Origin: Vitrella brassicaformis
Lineage: Eukaryota > Sar > Vitrellaceae
Direction of reading: 5' to 3'
DNA: 64,000 nucleotides
NCBI GenBank assembly: GCA_001179505.1
Contig: CDMY01000296.1
Location: 45,020-109,019, forward strand
Shown here in pieces: positions 1 to 12,198 of the stretch. The notes under the pieces were generated by a model. The model was not told the DNA's origin and did no database searches. It saw nothing but the letters and a program-made list of their open reading frames with translations. Both the position numbers and the translations under genes were made by a program. Each line of letters opens with the position of its first letter. Within the stretch, counting starts at the first letter, position 1.

Positions 1-39
1 GACAGAGCTGGTGCGGATAAATCGTCCGCCGCTGCAGCA

Positions 40-3000
40 ATGTATTGCGCCTCTCGCATTCGGATCAACGTGACTGCTGTCACGCCTATCGGCCCGTCGC
101 AAGACCGAGGCGAAGTCGTGGAGCGCGTCGCCATCAGCATCTCATCCTCCTCGCCCCTCTCAAACCTGCTGACGCTCGTCCAACAGACACTGAAGAGCGA
201 GGGGATCGAGAATGCGTCCATCACTCGCGTACTCAATGGCGCCCTAGCTGCTATTCCGCTGTCGAGATTCGACGTCGGCAGGAAGGAGGAGCGGGTGTGT
301 GACTACCTGCGGGACTCGGATGACCTTGTGATTGTACTAGTGATCCAAGGCCATATGGGAGAGGGGGAGGGAGGGGCTGGCCTCGGCAAAGGGAATGGCG
401 TGGTGATATCTCTCAACCCCTACAGTGTGTCAGCATTGAGCACTGCCAGGGGCGAGCCACACAAGGAGAGCGCCTCGCTGCTGGCTCAGACGGGATTGAT
501 CGTTCCACCGAGCTTCGACGACACGGCCCGCGATGCAAGTGGCACCCAAGCCGATGCAGACCAGGTACGCGTGAATGAATGCGGCGCAGTGCAGTGTCTG
601 TGGGTCTTGTGGTCTTGCACTCATATCTTTGTGTCGGTCAGACACCTCCTGAAGATGCCCTCACCTCTCACCCTGAGGACGGCGAGCAGCACCAAGAGAC
701 GACCGAGACGAGAGCAGAGGAGGAGCTCACGCCAGCTGCAGTCGAAAGAGACGCTGCCGACGAGCGATCGAGACAGGGAGGAGCAGGGGAGCCTGAGCCG
801 GGACGCGGGATTGACGATAGAGGTGCAAGGGATGCACAGGACGAAGGAGACAAGGCACTCCCTGGGGGTGAGTGCAGCATACGGACGGACAGCAAGTGGC
901 GATATGTAGAGAGTTGTTTGTATCAGCGTTGTCCCGTTCTGGCCGTCAGATGCAGTGCCTTTGATGGGTGAGATCGGTGACTTCATGGTCGAGTTTCTCA
1001 CACCTCGGCTGCAGCACTTCATCACCAAACGCTTCAACGACGCCCTCGTCAACTACACAAGGTAAAACAGGTCAGCCAGTCGCACCATACACGATCCACC
1101 ACCGCCTCTCCGATGGTTGGTGCAGGTATGTCCCGATTATCGGCAAACGGGTCGGCTCTCGGTTCCATGGTGTCTGCGGCTCCTTTACGCCTGTGTTCCT
1201 TTGCCCCGTTGAGCCCACCCGGCCGTCGAGTCCCAGACCAGTTCAATACCAATGCGCGAAGGTCGATGTGGCGCTTTTTGATCGGTTGGTCCAGTGCCAG
1301 CTCTCGATGCTAAGGAGGCAGATGCACTATGTCAAGACGTGCCTCTCGGTAAGTAGAAGAGCCGGTTGGCACGTGCTTTCTGCCCTGACTGACCATCGCG
1401 TCATCATCAGGGTCTGAGGGACCTTGTCCGGCGGGGCATGCCTACGACGGCCTCGACGACACTCGTGCTGCCCATGCGGACACATGAGCTCACAGACGGA
1501 TATGAGGATGTCGAAGACACTGGTGGTCCGCTGTTTTGCTCAAACCTGGCTGGGACAAGCCCAGTCGTGATTGTCGCTGTGGCTGGTGAGTCGGCAGATG
1601 CGATGGACCGACTTCGGGTATGAAAGATGCGTAGCGTGCGCAATACCAGGCGAATGGAGGTGACGTGTGTGTGCATGGCATGTGCTTTTCTATGTGTGTT
1701 CATCCATTGATTGGCACAGGGGGCCCTGACCGAGCTCCTCAGAGACGTGCTGGTGACAAAGGCACGCTTCAACATCATCAGATACACAGCGGGTGGTGTT
1801 CCTCGCGCCTTCGCACCCCAACTTGTGGAGCCCTCACCAGAGGTACACAAACACGGACCTCACCACAAATTGACGTCCGTCTGTCTGTCGAGGTTGGTGG
1901 TTGTGTCTCGATCGCCGTGAATGCAGGTGTTGCATGAGTGTGAGGAGTTTGTGACTACCCTGCCCGCGTGTGACAAGTGCAGCCTCATGGACGGGATGAA
2001 GGCTGCCTTCGAAATGGACGGTCTCGATGCAATCCACGTCATATCGAATGGCCGGCAATTCACACACAACAAACAAAGCCAAGAAGCCATCCTCAGGGTA
2101 ACTAACTGCTGGCAAACAGACAGTGTCAGACACACAAGCATCCCCGCCCGTACATGTTGCTTGTCGATCTGTCTGTCTGTCTGTCCATGCATGTGTTTCA
2201 GGAGGCGGCAGCCCTCAATGGGCGTCGCATCCCGATCCACACGATAGCTGTCGACAGCGGCTCATCCGGCACTCACTTGCTCCAGCACCTCAGCCATCAG
2301 TCTGCGGGGAGCTTCATCAGCAGCAGCCTCGGTGACGGCAGTCGGCGGCAGGAAGTGGAGGCTTCAAGAGCCATCATCGCAATGGGCGAGGGGTATCGTA
2401 AGCACCGCATGGCCATCGGCAGACACATGCGGCAGTGCGAGGTGAGTGAGACACAACCGCGTGTAACTATGAAGTCACCCATTATCTATGGCATTGAACA
2501 GGTTTTGTTGCGCGACAAGGAGGCAGAAGAGCAGATATGGCTTGAGGAGCAGAAATGCGCAAGAAGGTTAGCTTCGACCACACAAGCCAGGCGTGAGACA
2601 CGCTTTGAGATGGTATTTGTTCAGGCTCATCCTCGCCTGTGGCCAGCCAGTGCGGCTGCCTGAGGAGGATGCTTTACGGATTGTCGAGCGAGTGACTCTG
2701 GCGAACAACCAGGGGGGCGTCTGCTTCCTCACTGAGCGACGAAAGCAACAGGTGAGGCGCACATCATGGGCTAGAGTCAAAACCCTGCACCCACAAACCC
2801 GAAACCCCAAACCCTGCGGAAAGAAGAGAAGAAGGCCTGCGTTGCGAATTCATGCCACCGGTTAAGTTCTGCAATTCTAGACACGCCACCTAAAGTCAGG
2901 CAAAGCCAGTATTCAGCCACGACAACACTAGTACCAAAAACCAATGTGGACACGCTGGGGATCGAACCCAGGGCCTTCTCGATGCAAACGAGATGTGATA

Positions 3001-3883
3001 CCACTACACCACACGCCCAAGTGACACTTCATCGGGCACACCATCATACGGGATGGGCACGGAGGGGCACACCATGATCTCACACCTCCTTTTCCGCCTA
3101 AATCCTCCCTCGCATTCATGTGTGTGTGTGTGCGTCCGTGTGTGTGTGTGAGGTCAGGTGCTCGACGCCTTCTTCGAGCGAAGGCGCCAGAATGGAAAGG
3201 CCGGATACATCCACAAGTCGAGTGGTCCCACCGCCGTCGCTGTCACCGTCAAGCCAAGGTGAGCACGGTGCACCGACAGCCTGCTTTTGCTCATGTTTCT
3301 GTCATCAGGCCTCCTCGCCCACCATCGAGTCCCCTTGTTCCATTGCACAGTGAGCGGGCCCATTGGAACAGCAGCACCAACCTGAGGCCTCCGTCCGGCC
3401 GGAGAATCGTGAGAAGGAAGGCCACCAAGAGCTCGTCGTCTGCCAATCCGTGGACTGACCAGGCGCAGCCCTGTGCAGAGATCGGAGGGCAGGACGCAGA
3501 GAACTATCGCAAGATGCTGAGGAAGGGCAGGCGGCCGCCAAGGCCGCCGGTGGTGCGCCCACCTCCAAGCCAGCCCAAGACAGGTCAGGAGTGGGGCGAT
3601 GGAGAGGGATCGATAGATGGATGGTTCACATGGCACATCGTTGCTGTCCTGTTTGTTTGCAGTTGAGGAGGTGGGTATCGCGCCCGGTCCGCCAGAGGAG
3701 CCATCCAAGAACCCATGGGACTCACTGGTTTCGGTCCGTCGGCCGTCCCCTGACGCGACGGGCAGAGAAGGCAGCTCTCTGTTGCCTGAGTTGGCGGAGA
3801 GCACGCCCCGTGCGCAAGCCGTGTTCAGCACGCCGTCCTTCACTTTCATGGCGGAAGAGGAGATCGTGGCAGGGGGGCAGTAA
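40..3883 (+). CDS. VWA-domain protein, VWA3-like (13 exons)
   Basis: About 860 residues assembled from 13 exons joined by GT-AG introns with matching phase (40-564, 646-867, ~949-1061, 1126-1349, ~1411-1585, ~1720-1840, ~1927-2097, 2203-2441, ~2502-2566, 2624-2751, ~3156-3259, ~3307-3584, 3661-3883). Exons 5-8 form a von Willebrand factor A-type fold: a strand ending SPVVIVAVAG, then KARFNIIRYTAGGVPRAF, a segment with SLMDGMKAAFEMDGLDAIHV and a final RRIPIHTIAVDS strand followed by a helix ending SAGSF. This order matches the VWA domain of the VWA3A/VWA3B family; a canonical DxSxS metal site is not visible. The N-terminus resembles a small alpha/beta domain and the C-terminus is Pro-rich and basic. 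The upstream frame is open to base 1, so the true start may lie outside the window. A tRNA gene lies antisense within the 10th intron. Function in VWA3 proteins is poorly known, so none is assigned. Confidence 0.72.
2779..2817. repeat. Degenerate telomere-like repeat (CCCTAAA-type)
   Basis: Four spaced blocks of AAACCC or AAACCCTG variants occur within 40 bp, resembling decayed CCCTAAA units. The block lies in the same intron as the tRNA-Ala gene, about 130 bp beyond the tRNA 3' end. Confidence 0.5.
2936..2940 (-). terminator. RNA polymerase III terminator of tRNA-Ala
   Basis: A run of five T on the minus strand lies 6 nt past the 3' end of the tRNA-Ala gene, the usual Pol III stop signal. 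It supports the tRNA as an independently transcribed gene. Confidence 0.75.
2947..3018 (-). tRNA. tRNA-Ala (anticodon TGC)
   Basis: The minus strand folds into a full cloverleaf of 72 nt without intron. The 7-bp acceptor stem is GGGCGTG with CGTGTCC and includes the G3:U70 wobble that is the alanine identity element. The anticodon stem TCTCG/CGAGA closes the loop TTTGCAT, giving anticodon TGC. The T arm is CTGGG-TTCGATC-CCCAG and contains a perfect B box; the discriminator base is A. The D stem is short (GTG/CAC). The gene sits antisense inside an intron of the VWA-domain gene. Confidence 0.93.
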
Positions 3884-4303
3884 ATCATGAAGACGGTCGA
3901 ATGCATGGAGGCAGACGCAGACAGACCGACAGACAGACCGACAAGAAGACAGAACCGTGAGTAAGAAGAGTTAGAGCATCAGACCAAATAGGTCAGAGGA
4001 CGTGTGTGAGTACATCCGCGGGGCTATGATTCGTGTCTGCATGGCTCAATTTTGCCATCGACTCACTAGGGCAGATACCGGCGTGCAAGTGAGTCGATCG
4101 TTCACCCATAAAGGGATTCCCTCGTCTCGCCGAGCTCGACTGGATCCAGGTCCGCACACATGCGTGTTTGTGTTTGTGCTGTGTGCTGAACAGTCTCGTC
4201 AAGCTTCGTAAGCTACGAAAAACCCTCCACGTGGCTACAGCGAGTCACAGACACATCCACCTCCCTCCCCCCTCATGTCATGTGTCTTGTCGCATCTCAT
4301 TTA
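3884..4303. other. Intergenic, between convergent genes
   Basis: This 420-bp stretch separates the 3' ends of the VWA-domain and F-box genes. It holds GACA-rich and CA-rich low-complexity sequence, presumably two 3' UTRs. I see no further gene. Confidence 0.55.
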
Positions 4304-5648
4304 TTATTCCCCCTCGACGTGCAGACACACCCGCCCTCGCGCGCCGAACACACGCATCATCAGGCCCCACACACCCCCACACGCAACAGCACCCTCTTGT
4401 CGCTGCTGATCACTCTCCCACCTCACACGAACCACACGTGGATAAAGGGCTCGCAGCAGCACAGGGGGCACACGCTCGCCCTTCCGTGTGTGAAGCCAGA
4501 CACAAGTCGCCCTGTCAAACTGCAGAGGAGTGAAGGGACGGTAGAGCTCCAGCCACGCCCATTCGTCCATAGTGTCACCATCCGCCATGCAATCTATGTG
4601 CAGCGTGCCACAGGCACACCCCGCCAGCCACCGCAGAGCAGATGCAGTGGGTGCGTGCAGAGAGGGGATGACGTGAGAGGCGACAAACGGCGAGAGGTGC
4701 AGGTGCTCAATCGACAAAGCCACTCCACTCACACACGCAGCCGCATCTATCACTCCATCACACGACAGACACCTTGAGGCGATGCAGTCCACACAGAGAA
4801 TCAAGCGACCCAGATCAGCGCCTTTCGCGGCGAGCACGTCAGCCAGTCGTCCGTTGCCCTGACGCAGCCACGACATGGTGGGGGGGTCCACAGGCACAGT
4901 GGACAGAGCACCAACATGCACAGCAGTAAGACAGCTCAGTGAGGGAGCCAAGGTGAGCAGCCTAGTCAGTGCGTAAGGGCAGGCGTGTCCCGTGACGTGC
5001 AGTCGCTCCAGGGCGCTGGAGCTTTCGATCCACCTCGACAGCCACTTGACGTTGTTTGCGTCACATTGGTGCACCTGACCGACCAACACGCAGACACACA
5101 CAGATAATAGGCAGACGCACAAATGTCGTGCGTCCCTCACCGTGAGCTCACGAAGTGCACTCAGCTTCCACTGTCTGATCCACGCGAAGGGCAGCATCAC
5201 AAAGTCGCCCAGCTCCACCTTCACGAGGCACTCAAACTGACAAACCGGGCCCACCAGCATCACCCATTGGCTGCATCCCCGCCTGTGGGGTCATACTGCC
5301 CCATCGCGCACACGAAACCACCCGGATCTCCCTGACACACTTGGCTGACGCTTCAATCACCCTCAGCAGCAGCCGCAGGCTGCCCTCCCAATGCTCCACG
5401 ACGATACGCCGCACACCTGAAAGTGTCGTGACCCACCTGTCTTCCTCGGTAAGAGTGATGGCGTCGCCCCAAGCAGCAGCAGCGGCTCCAACAGGTCCGA
5501 CGGTGAATGCCAGATGGGCGGAGGGGTGGCGCACGCTCTCGTAGAGGGAGTGGCACACGTTGGCGAGGGGGATGATGTCGATTGTGTTGAGGTGGACGAA
5601 CGTGCGGCCAAGCAGATCCAGGGGGAGATCCGCTGCCGAGGCCTGCAT
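4304..5648 (-). CDS. F-box protein with LRR-like C-terminal region
   Basis: Three exons (5322-5648, 5141-5236, 4304-5074) join in phase 0 to give about 397 residues. The first ATG in frame is at 5648. Residues 8-45 read LPLDLLGRTFVHLNTIDIIP, then LANVCHSLYESV, the pattern of an F-box, which binds Skp1 in SCF ubiquitin ligases. The rest alternates hydrophobic strands and helices (VREIRFECLVKVELGDF, LERLHVTGHAC, LSCLTAVHVGAL, LSIEHLHLSPF) in the manner of irregular leucine-rich repeats, which would recruit substrate. The first intron has donor gtggtt; reading through it would give a shorter product ending near 5232. The substrate is unknown. The F-box is convincing by pattern only. Confidence 0.62.
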
Positions 5649-5983
5649 CAATCAGCAGCCCTCAGCAGACACCGCAGCCAGACAGATCTCCGTTTGCCGC
5701 CGCTCGAACGAACGAACGAACGAACGGGGGGGCAAGGTCCCAGTGTGGAGTGTGAAAGAAGACGACGCAAAGCGAGCAGTCTCACGGAAAGCCCCCGCCG
5801 CGCGAAACGCACCCACACGGCCAAGAGAGAATGACTGACAATGACTTCTCACAGTGACGACAACGCGCGTCGTCTGATGTATTTCTATGACAAAATTGTC
5901 AGTCAGTCCAAGACACACACGCCCATCACACTGAGGCAGCCCAGCCAGCCAAGGGGAGGGAGCAGAGACAAAAGACAAGCCCC
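5649..5983. other. Intergenic, between tandem minus-strand genes
   Basis: This 335-bp stretch lies upstream of the F-box gene and downstream of the long coiled-coil gene. It contains a short GAAC tetranucleotide run near 5705-5727. It presumably holds the F-box promoter. No gene is seen. Confidence 0.5.
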
Positions 5984-8900
5984 TCACGCCCTTGCTCTCC
6001 TTTTCTCTTTCATCCGCTGAGTGCGGAAGTGATGCGAACACGCGCCATTAATACCGGCACTCGACGGGCTGTCCGGCGGTGTCACTGCATCCACCACATT
6101 ATTGCCCGCCGTCGCCCTGGGAGACGACCCAGGCGACGAGGCCGACACATCCTGCGACCCGTCTGCCTCCTCTTTGTTGGCGTGGAGGTCCAAGACGGAA
6201 GGCGGCGCATCGATTTGGCTAAAAATGCCTTTGACGCGTCGAAGGGCGTCGAGCAGCGGGGCGTTGGTGAACAAGGCGGGACTGGGAGAGAGAGAGAGAG
6301 AGAGAGACGAACAGGTGGGTGCCATGCGTGGCACGGCATGCACATTTGACTGAACCGGTGTCTGTCTTTCTTTTATCGTTCGTCTGTACCTACCGTGACA
6401 CGGTGGGCACGGCAGTAAAGGGCCTGTCGCTCGTCACCTTCTCGCGATCGTCGTCATCTCCATCTTGCTGTTCGTCGTCAGCAGACGTCGACCGGGCCAC
6501 CACCCTGCCTCCCACACTCGACCTAACCGACGCAGCACTGGGCGGCCGCCTCACGCCCCGCCTGCCTTGCATCACGGCCGCCGTCCTGTAGTACCGACCA
6601 AAGCCGCCCCCCAGTCTGGGAACCACGCCCCACTGCCCCACCCCCTCAACGTGCATCATCGACGGCGGTGCGCGGGACGGCAGGTCGGGCCGCGTGAGGG
6701 GCGTCGACGGCACCGTGGGGACGATCTTCGACCTTGGGGAGAAGCCCACTTGTGTGCGGCGGGATGAGGGCGGGAGGGAAGGGGTGGATATGGGGATGGG
6801 TGTGCGTGTGGTGGTCGAGCTGGGGCGGAGGAGGGGAGGGGACAGGGGGCGGGGGTATGCGCTCTCTGGGCGGCGAGTCAGACGCGCACCTGAAGAACAA
6901 ACAAGAGAGAGAGACACGGTCTTGATGCGTTTCGGACGTGTCTCACGGTTCGTGACATTCATTTACCAGGGACAGGTGGTGTGCCGATGGGCAGCCTGCA
7001 AGCCCCCTTGAGCGTGTCAGGAAATCGGGGCATCTCCACCCGCCGCCCCGCCCACCCCTCAGGCCACACGTCCACGTCATAGCCATACCCATAGCCCTCG
7101 TCATAGCCGACAGCCATGAACAGGGGCACCCCGAACTCCCCCTCGGCCTCATACATGTCCATCCACGGCCTGGGCTCCCGCAGCAGCACAGTGGGCATGT
7201 CGTCCGCATGAGGCCTTGACGGCTCCCGGTCATCCCTGGGCAGCTCCATTGGCGATGGCTGTGGTGGCACTGTTGCGCGTGAGAAGAGGGAGAGGAAGTG
7301 GGCGGCGGTGAATGTCAGCGTCTCGAGGTGGATGGCTGCTGAGACGAGCGACGCGGCCAGCTGCCTTCTGGTGGCGTTGAAAGTGTGGCTGAACGGGCCC
7401 TCTCGGAGCTGCGATGCGACGGCCTCCCTTAGGCCCTCTTTCATGGCTCCATTCAGCTCGTCGATTGCGGCGAGAATCCTCCACCCACGAGAGGCGAGGA
7501 CTGAGATGCCGGCTAGAGCCGCCTCGGGCAGGGCAAGGTCGATGACGATGTTGGCTGATGGCGTGTCCTTCACCTGAGAGATAAGTAAGGCACTGTCGAG
7601 AAGGGTGTTCATCTCTGTACAGAGATTCTCTTTTCACCGGCACATCAAGGAGGATTTTCAGCAGGTTGAGCAGGTGGCTGAGCGAATAGAAGAGCTGCAC
7701 AAGGCCCTCCAGGAAGCGCCGCAGCAGGGCCTCCAGCCACACCTACAACCATCACACCACACCACACCACACCCATATCAGTGCCTCTATGGACCAAGCC
7801 AGCCAGTCAGCCGCGTTGCCGCGTTGCCGACCTTGATGTCGTCGCGCCTCCGAGTCCACTCGAGTACTCTCATGTCATCATCGCCGTCAGCCCCCCAGTA
7901 GCCGAGAAAAGGGCCCAACGACACGTGTGTCTGCAGACTGGCAATGGCAGCCGCATCGGTGTCAAAGGTGAGAGACAAGGGCGAGGGAGGGGACATGGCA
8001 TCAACATTCTCTCTCGAGGCTCGGTGCTGCAGCCCTTTCTCTGCCTTGGTACAGAGCTCATCCCTGAGCTGGTCGAATGACCTCTGCAGCAGATACCGCC
8101 AGCCCTGCCGACCCACCTCCTGCCAATGTGCTGGTGGCCTTTGCGGGGCTCCCCCCTCAGCATGCCGGTGGTCGAATTGCGATACGTGTGAAGTCACAGT
8201 GCCTTCCTTCAGCCACTCCTCAAGCCATGGCTCCAGCCACGGCTCCTCATCTGCACACACACATACAAGAGTGCGAAAGACACCATTTGCACTTCTCCCT
8301 CACTGACCATCTGGCGCACTGATAGTCCTTGAGCCGCCGATTGCGATGTCAGCCCTCTCCACCTCACCTTCGTCGATTCCCTCATCCCCCTTGGCCCACT
8401 CGAGATTCTTGGTGGACAGTGTGGCGTATTCAGCCATCATGCTTGTCACCGTCTCGCCCTTCCTGTAGGTCGTCAGGCTCTTGCGAGGGGACGCCGGGCG
8501 CCCAACATCGCCAGCGGCTTCTCCTTCTCCACTCTCCTCTTGGTCGAGTGTTTCTTCTATTTTGCCTTCTGCATCCATCTGGAAGGTCCTTTTGGACACA
8601 GTCACGCGTCTGGCAGGGATGTCCTGTGTCGTGTCTTCTCCTTCTCCTTCTTCTTCTTCTTCTTCTTCTTCGCCTCTTCCGGCCCCGCCTGCCGCAGGCC
8701 GCCCTCGTGTTGGTGTGCGTCTGCCCTCAGATTCGATACCCTTGTAAGCTTCTTCTCCTTCTGTTGGACCCCCTGGTGGTCGTTCTGGTGGCTCGCCTTC
8801 CTCTGCTTCGAAGCCCTCGTATTCTTCCTCTCGGCCTATGGGAGCCTCCGGTGCCTCCTCGAATGAGACAGAGAGCACGGCCGGTGCTGACGGGGATCGT

Positions 8901-11538
8901 GCAATAAATCCCCCAGTCTGGACTCCTCGATCTTCAAGAAGAGATACGGCCGATGCGTCACGCTGACCGTATGACACGGCGAGTGACGGCCGCTGCGTGT
9001 CGATGGACACCCGCTCTCTGCTCTTCTCAGGCTCTTGTCTCTCCTGGATGTTTGAGCATTGCCGCAGTACCTTGAGAAGTCTCTGCAGCTGCAGCACGTA
9101 CTTCCTCGTATTGGCACATTTCATCCTCTTCCCTCTCGGTAGGGCCATCAGCAGCTGCCGCCATGTCGGCCTCCCCTCTCCCTCTGTCTCCGCCATCTCA
9201 TCCTTGAAGCCTTGCGCCCCCTCGGCCATCAGCCGACTGAGAGAGATGGAGGCCCGATCGAGCTCCATTTCCCACTCGCTGATCTGCCGCGACAGCTCTG
9301 CCGGGCTGGAGGCCCGGGTCTCCTCGTCTGAGCGTGCCAGCAGGCCCAACTGCACGTCGTCATAGGTTTGGTCGAGGAGGTCCTCTTCATCGGAAGATAG
9401 CCCCTCGTCTTCCTCTTCTTCCTCTGCTTCTTCCTCTTCGGGCGGCTGCTGCCGTCGAGTGGTTGGCTCCGGTGGTATGGCAGATGGGGCGGCGACGACA
9501 GAGAGGCGGTGTGGGGTGGCAGGGGGCGTCGCTGCTGCTATCGTGGCGCTCAACGGCACCCACTGTGTCAACAAGGGAGACACATCGGTGTTACGCGGAC
9601 CTCTGTCGAGTCGGTCGGATGCAGCTTACCTCCTCTTCTTCTTGTTTCTCCTTTACCGTCTCCCGATCTTCAGCAGGGATCGGCCGAGACGCCAGCTGGT
9701 ACTGGAGCTCCTCGAGCGCATGCTCTGTAAGAACAGGAGTGTGTGTGTGTGTGGATGTCAAGGGGGCGGGAAAACGGGAAGTTTGCCTGTCGGCTGGCTG
9801 CTTACCATTGTCTTGTATCCTTTTCAGCGCACTCGCCAGCTCAGCCCTGCAAAGAAGACAGGCCAAAGGCAGAGAGACAGAGAGACAGTTGGAAACGCGA
9901 AAGAACCATCTCGATTTTGTGTGGGTGACTATTCATTCCGTTCATCCATCCATCTATCTGTCCCTCTCTCTGCATGCGAATTACTGCAGTCGGCTCGCCT
10001 CGGTTCTCGCCTGTTCTGTCTCGATGCGGCTTCCATCAAACATCAGACGCAGCCGGGCCACCTCTGACACGCATAAGACAACAAATATCCAGCAATGCTC
10101 GATGGCTCACTGCCTGCCTGTCTGCCTGCCTGCCTACGTTCCGTCATCTCCATAGCCTGGGTATCGCTCGTCTCTTTGTCGGCCTTCAGGGCCCGGATCT
10201 GCCGGCCACGCCACAAAAGGCGCGGCGCACGCACAGACACGTCGGGTCGGTCACCATGTGTATGTTATGTGAGAGGCGCCCCCACACCTGGTCTCTAAAT
10301 GAGTTGGCGATTTGTTGCTGGTTCTCGAGAGACACCAGCGCGCGCTCCAACTGCCCTGACTTGTCGGTGATGACGGCCTGCGCCGCATCGATCTCTCCCT
10401 GCAGCCGCTCTAGCCTGTCCTCAAACTGCTGCTTAATCTGCAGAGAAATGCCTTTCTTTGTCATCAGGGGATGGATGCAACACATACGGCTTTGTTTCCT
10501 TGTCCTTGCTCACCTGTTCCTCAAGTATTTTCAGTTCTTCTACTGCCTGTTCGTCCTCGGCGTAGAAGTCATTCTTGTCGAGCCTGTCCTTCGACAGCCA
10601 CCGCACGTTGAACTCTGGAGCCTCGGCACCCAGGTAGCGAGACAGGAGAGACCGCAGGTAACACAACTCCTTCCAAAACCTGAAGGCAGCAGAGACGATT
10701 GAGAATCAATGTCAAGGGAGGTCGGACGGCTGGCTATAAGCAAATGCGTGTGCAGACCTGGTGCTTGCCTGGTGCGATACTTGTCGAGCATGCACTGGAC
10801 GCCATGCAGTCTCCTGTCAGACAAATCCAGCTTCCTCTCTTTCTCCTCCACACTCCTCAGCAGCCGCTCCTCGCGCGTCACCCGAACGATTGCCACATCG
10901 AGCTCATCGGGGGTGTGCAGTCGCGCTCCTTCCATATACCCCTTGAAGTTCCCCACGACTGTCGGTGTCGCCTCTTGCCCCTCTTGCCCCTCTTGCAACA
11001 GCTGGGGCACTGACGACGACTTGGTCAGAGCATCAGACGCGTGTGGCCCGACAGGCAGCGGCGGCAGGCCTTCATTCACAGCCGCTTCAGTGCCAGTGAC
11101 AAAGAACACCGCGAGGTCGTGGAAGAGCACCCTCAAGGCGAGCTCGAAGTCCGTGGCGGGAGGGGGATGGAACGGCGGCGCCACTCGACGGAACAGCCTC
11201 CTCACCTCGCTCTTTGTCACATCCAAAAACCGCTTGTAGAGATCGAAGAGCTTGAGCCGGATCTCTCGTCGCTGCCGATCCCGATACAACTCATCAACCT
11301 CCTCGGCGTATAGGGCCTGGCGTGACAGGGGGTGCTGTGAGTGGGGCTGTGAAGTTGTGCGAAGCCTCCTTTTGCGTCTTGCAGGCCGATGGTCTGGTGA
11401 CCGGCCGCCCGCAGACGTTGCAGTGGCACTGGCCGGGGACCAGTGCTCATCGGCGTCGGCTTGGCCTTCCCCCAGCGGCACCTCCGAGGGATGTGCAGAA
11501 GGCTGGCGAGAGGAGTGGGAGTGCGAACTCGTCTCCAT
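5984..11538 (-). CDS. Long coiled-coil / acidic protein, function unknown
   Basis: About 1,500 residues from some 13 exons. The first exon (11538 to 10769) carries a charged segment with DELYRDRQRREIRLKLFDLY and a predicted helical bundle. Exons between 10.68 and 9.6 kb encode heptad-like coiled coil (FEDRLERLQGEIDAAQAVI, LKADKETSDTQAMEMTE). The largest exon (about 9563-8309) begins with Pro/Ala sequence, passes through a Glu-only stretch and long acidic tracts, and includes helix-forming SRQISEWEMELDRASISLSR. Exons from 8.25 to 7.0 kb encode helices rich in Trp and Leu (WLEPWLEEWLKE). The C-terminus is basic and Ser/Pro-rich. Exon 1 ends at an apparent GC donor (AG then GCAAGC). I do not recognise the family; a structural or cytoskeletal role is only a guess. 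It could be two genes, although splice phases link all exons. Confidence 0.55.
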
Positions 11539-11852
11539 TCTGGCGCCGTGTTAAAACAAGCTGAAGCAAGGAAAGGAAACAGACAATGGGGCTTGAAAGG
11601 AAACGCTACCAGGACAAAACAACTTTGAACGAAGTCCACAACCGTTTTCCGCGCCCCCAGACGCCCCCACGGACGGAACGGAATCCGCAGCCGTCTTGTC
11701 GCGGCCGGCGCCTTTTCTCATCGATCCTCTCCCTGCTTTAGCTAGGAGACAGGGAGAGAGAGAAGTCTTCATGTCTGTGGGAAAATGCGTGTGTATGTGT
11801 GGATGTGCGTGTATTGTATGTTGGGAGAGACATGAGAGCAACAGAAACAAAG

Positions 11853-11906
<54 letters not shown>

Positions 11907-12198
11907 GGCTGCTGTGCAGTATGCACTACGTGTAGTATCACGGACGCACTCATCGGTAATCTCCACTATTATCGACAAGTCACGATTGCATGCATGCAGG
12001 TCATGGACGCCTGTATTGCTCGTACACTACATATCACATTGGTGGATAACACCCATTTTCAGACAGACATCCACGAGTGAATGAACGCTGCCTACCCATT
12101 GCTCACACACATAGATAAGTCGATCGATGCGTACGTGAATGCAGCTGGAGAGGGACTCGTGAATGGAATGGCGCCCATCAGCCAGCCCCTTCCCCAAC
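11539..12198. other. Intergenic, with microsatellite
   Basis: This 660-bp stretch lies between the start of the coiled-coil gene and the end of the prominin-like gene, both on the minus strand. It contains a compound (GAAA)n(GA)n tract at 11850-11902 and is otherwise unremarkable. It should hold the coiled-coil gene promoter and the neighbouring 3' UTR. Confidence 0.5.
11850..11902. repeat. (GAAA)n(GA)n microsatellite
   Basis: About seven GAAA units run directly into about thirteen GA units, giving a 53-bp purine-only tract on the plus strand upstream of the coiled-coil gene. Confidence 0.9.

Noticed and set aside
8329-8907. Open plus-strand frame rich in Leu/Ser across 8.3-8.9 kb
   Set aside because: It is the antisense shadow of the Glu-rich exon of the minus-strand coiled-coil gene; Glu codons read backwards give Leu/Ser/Phe.
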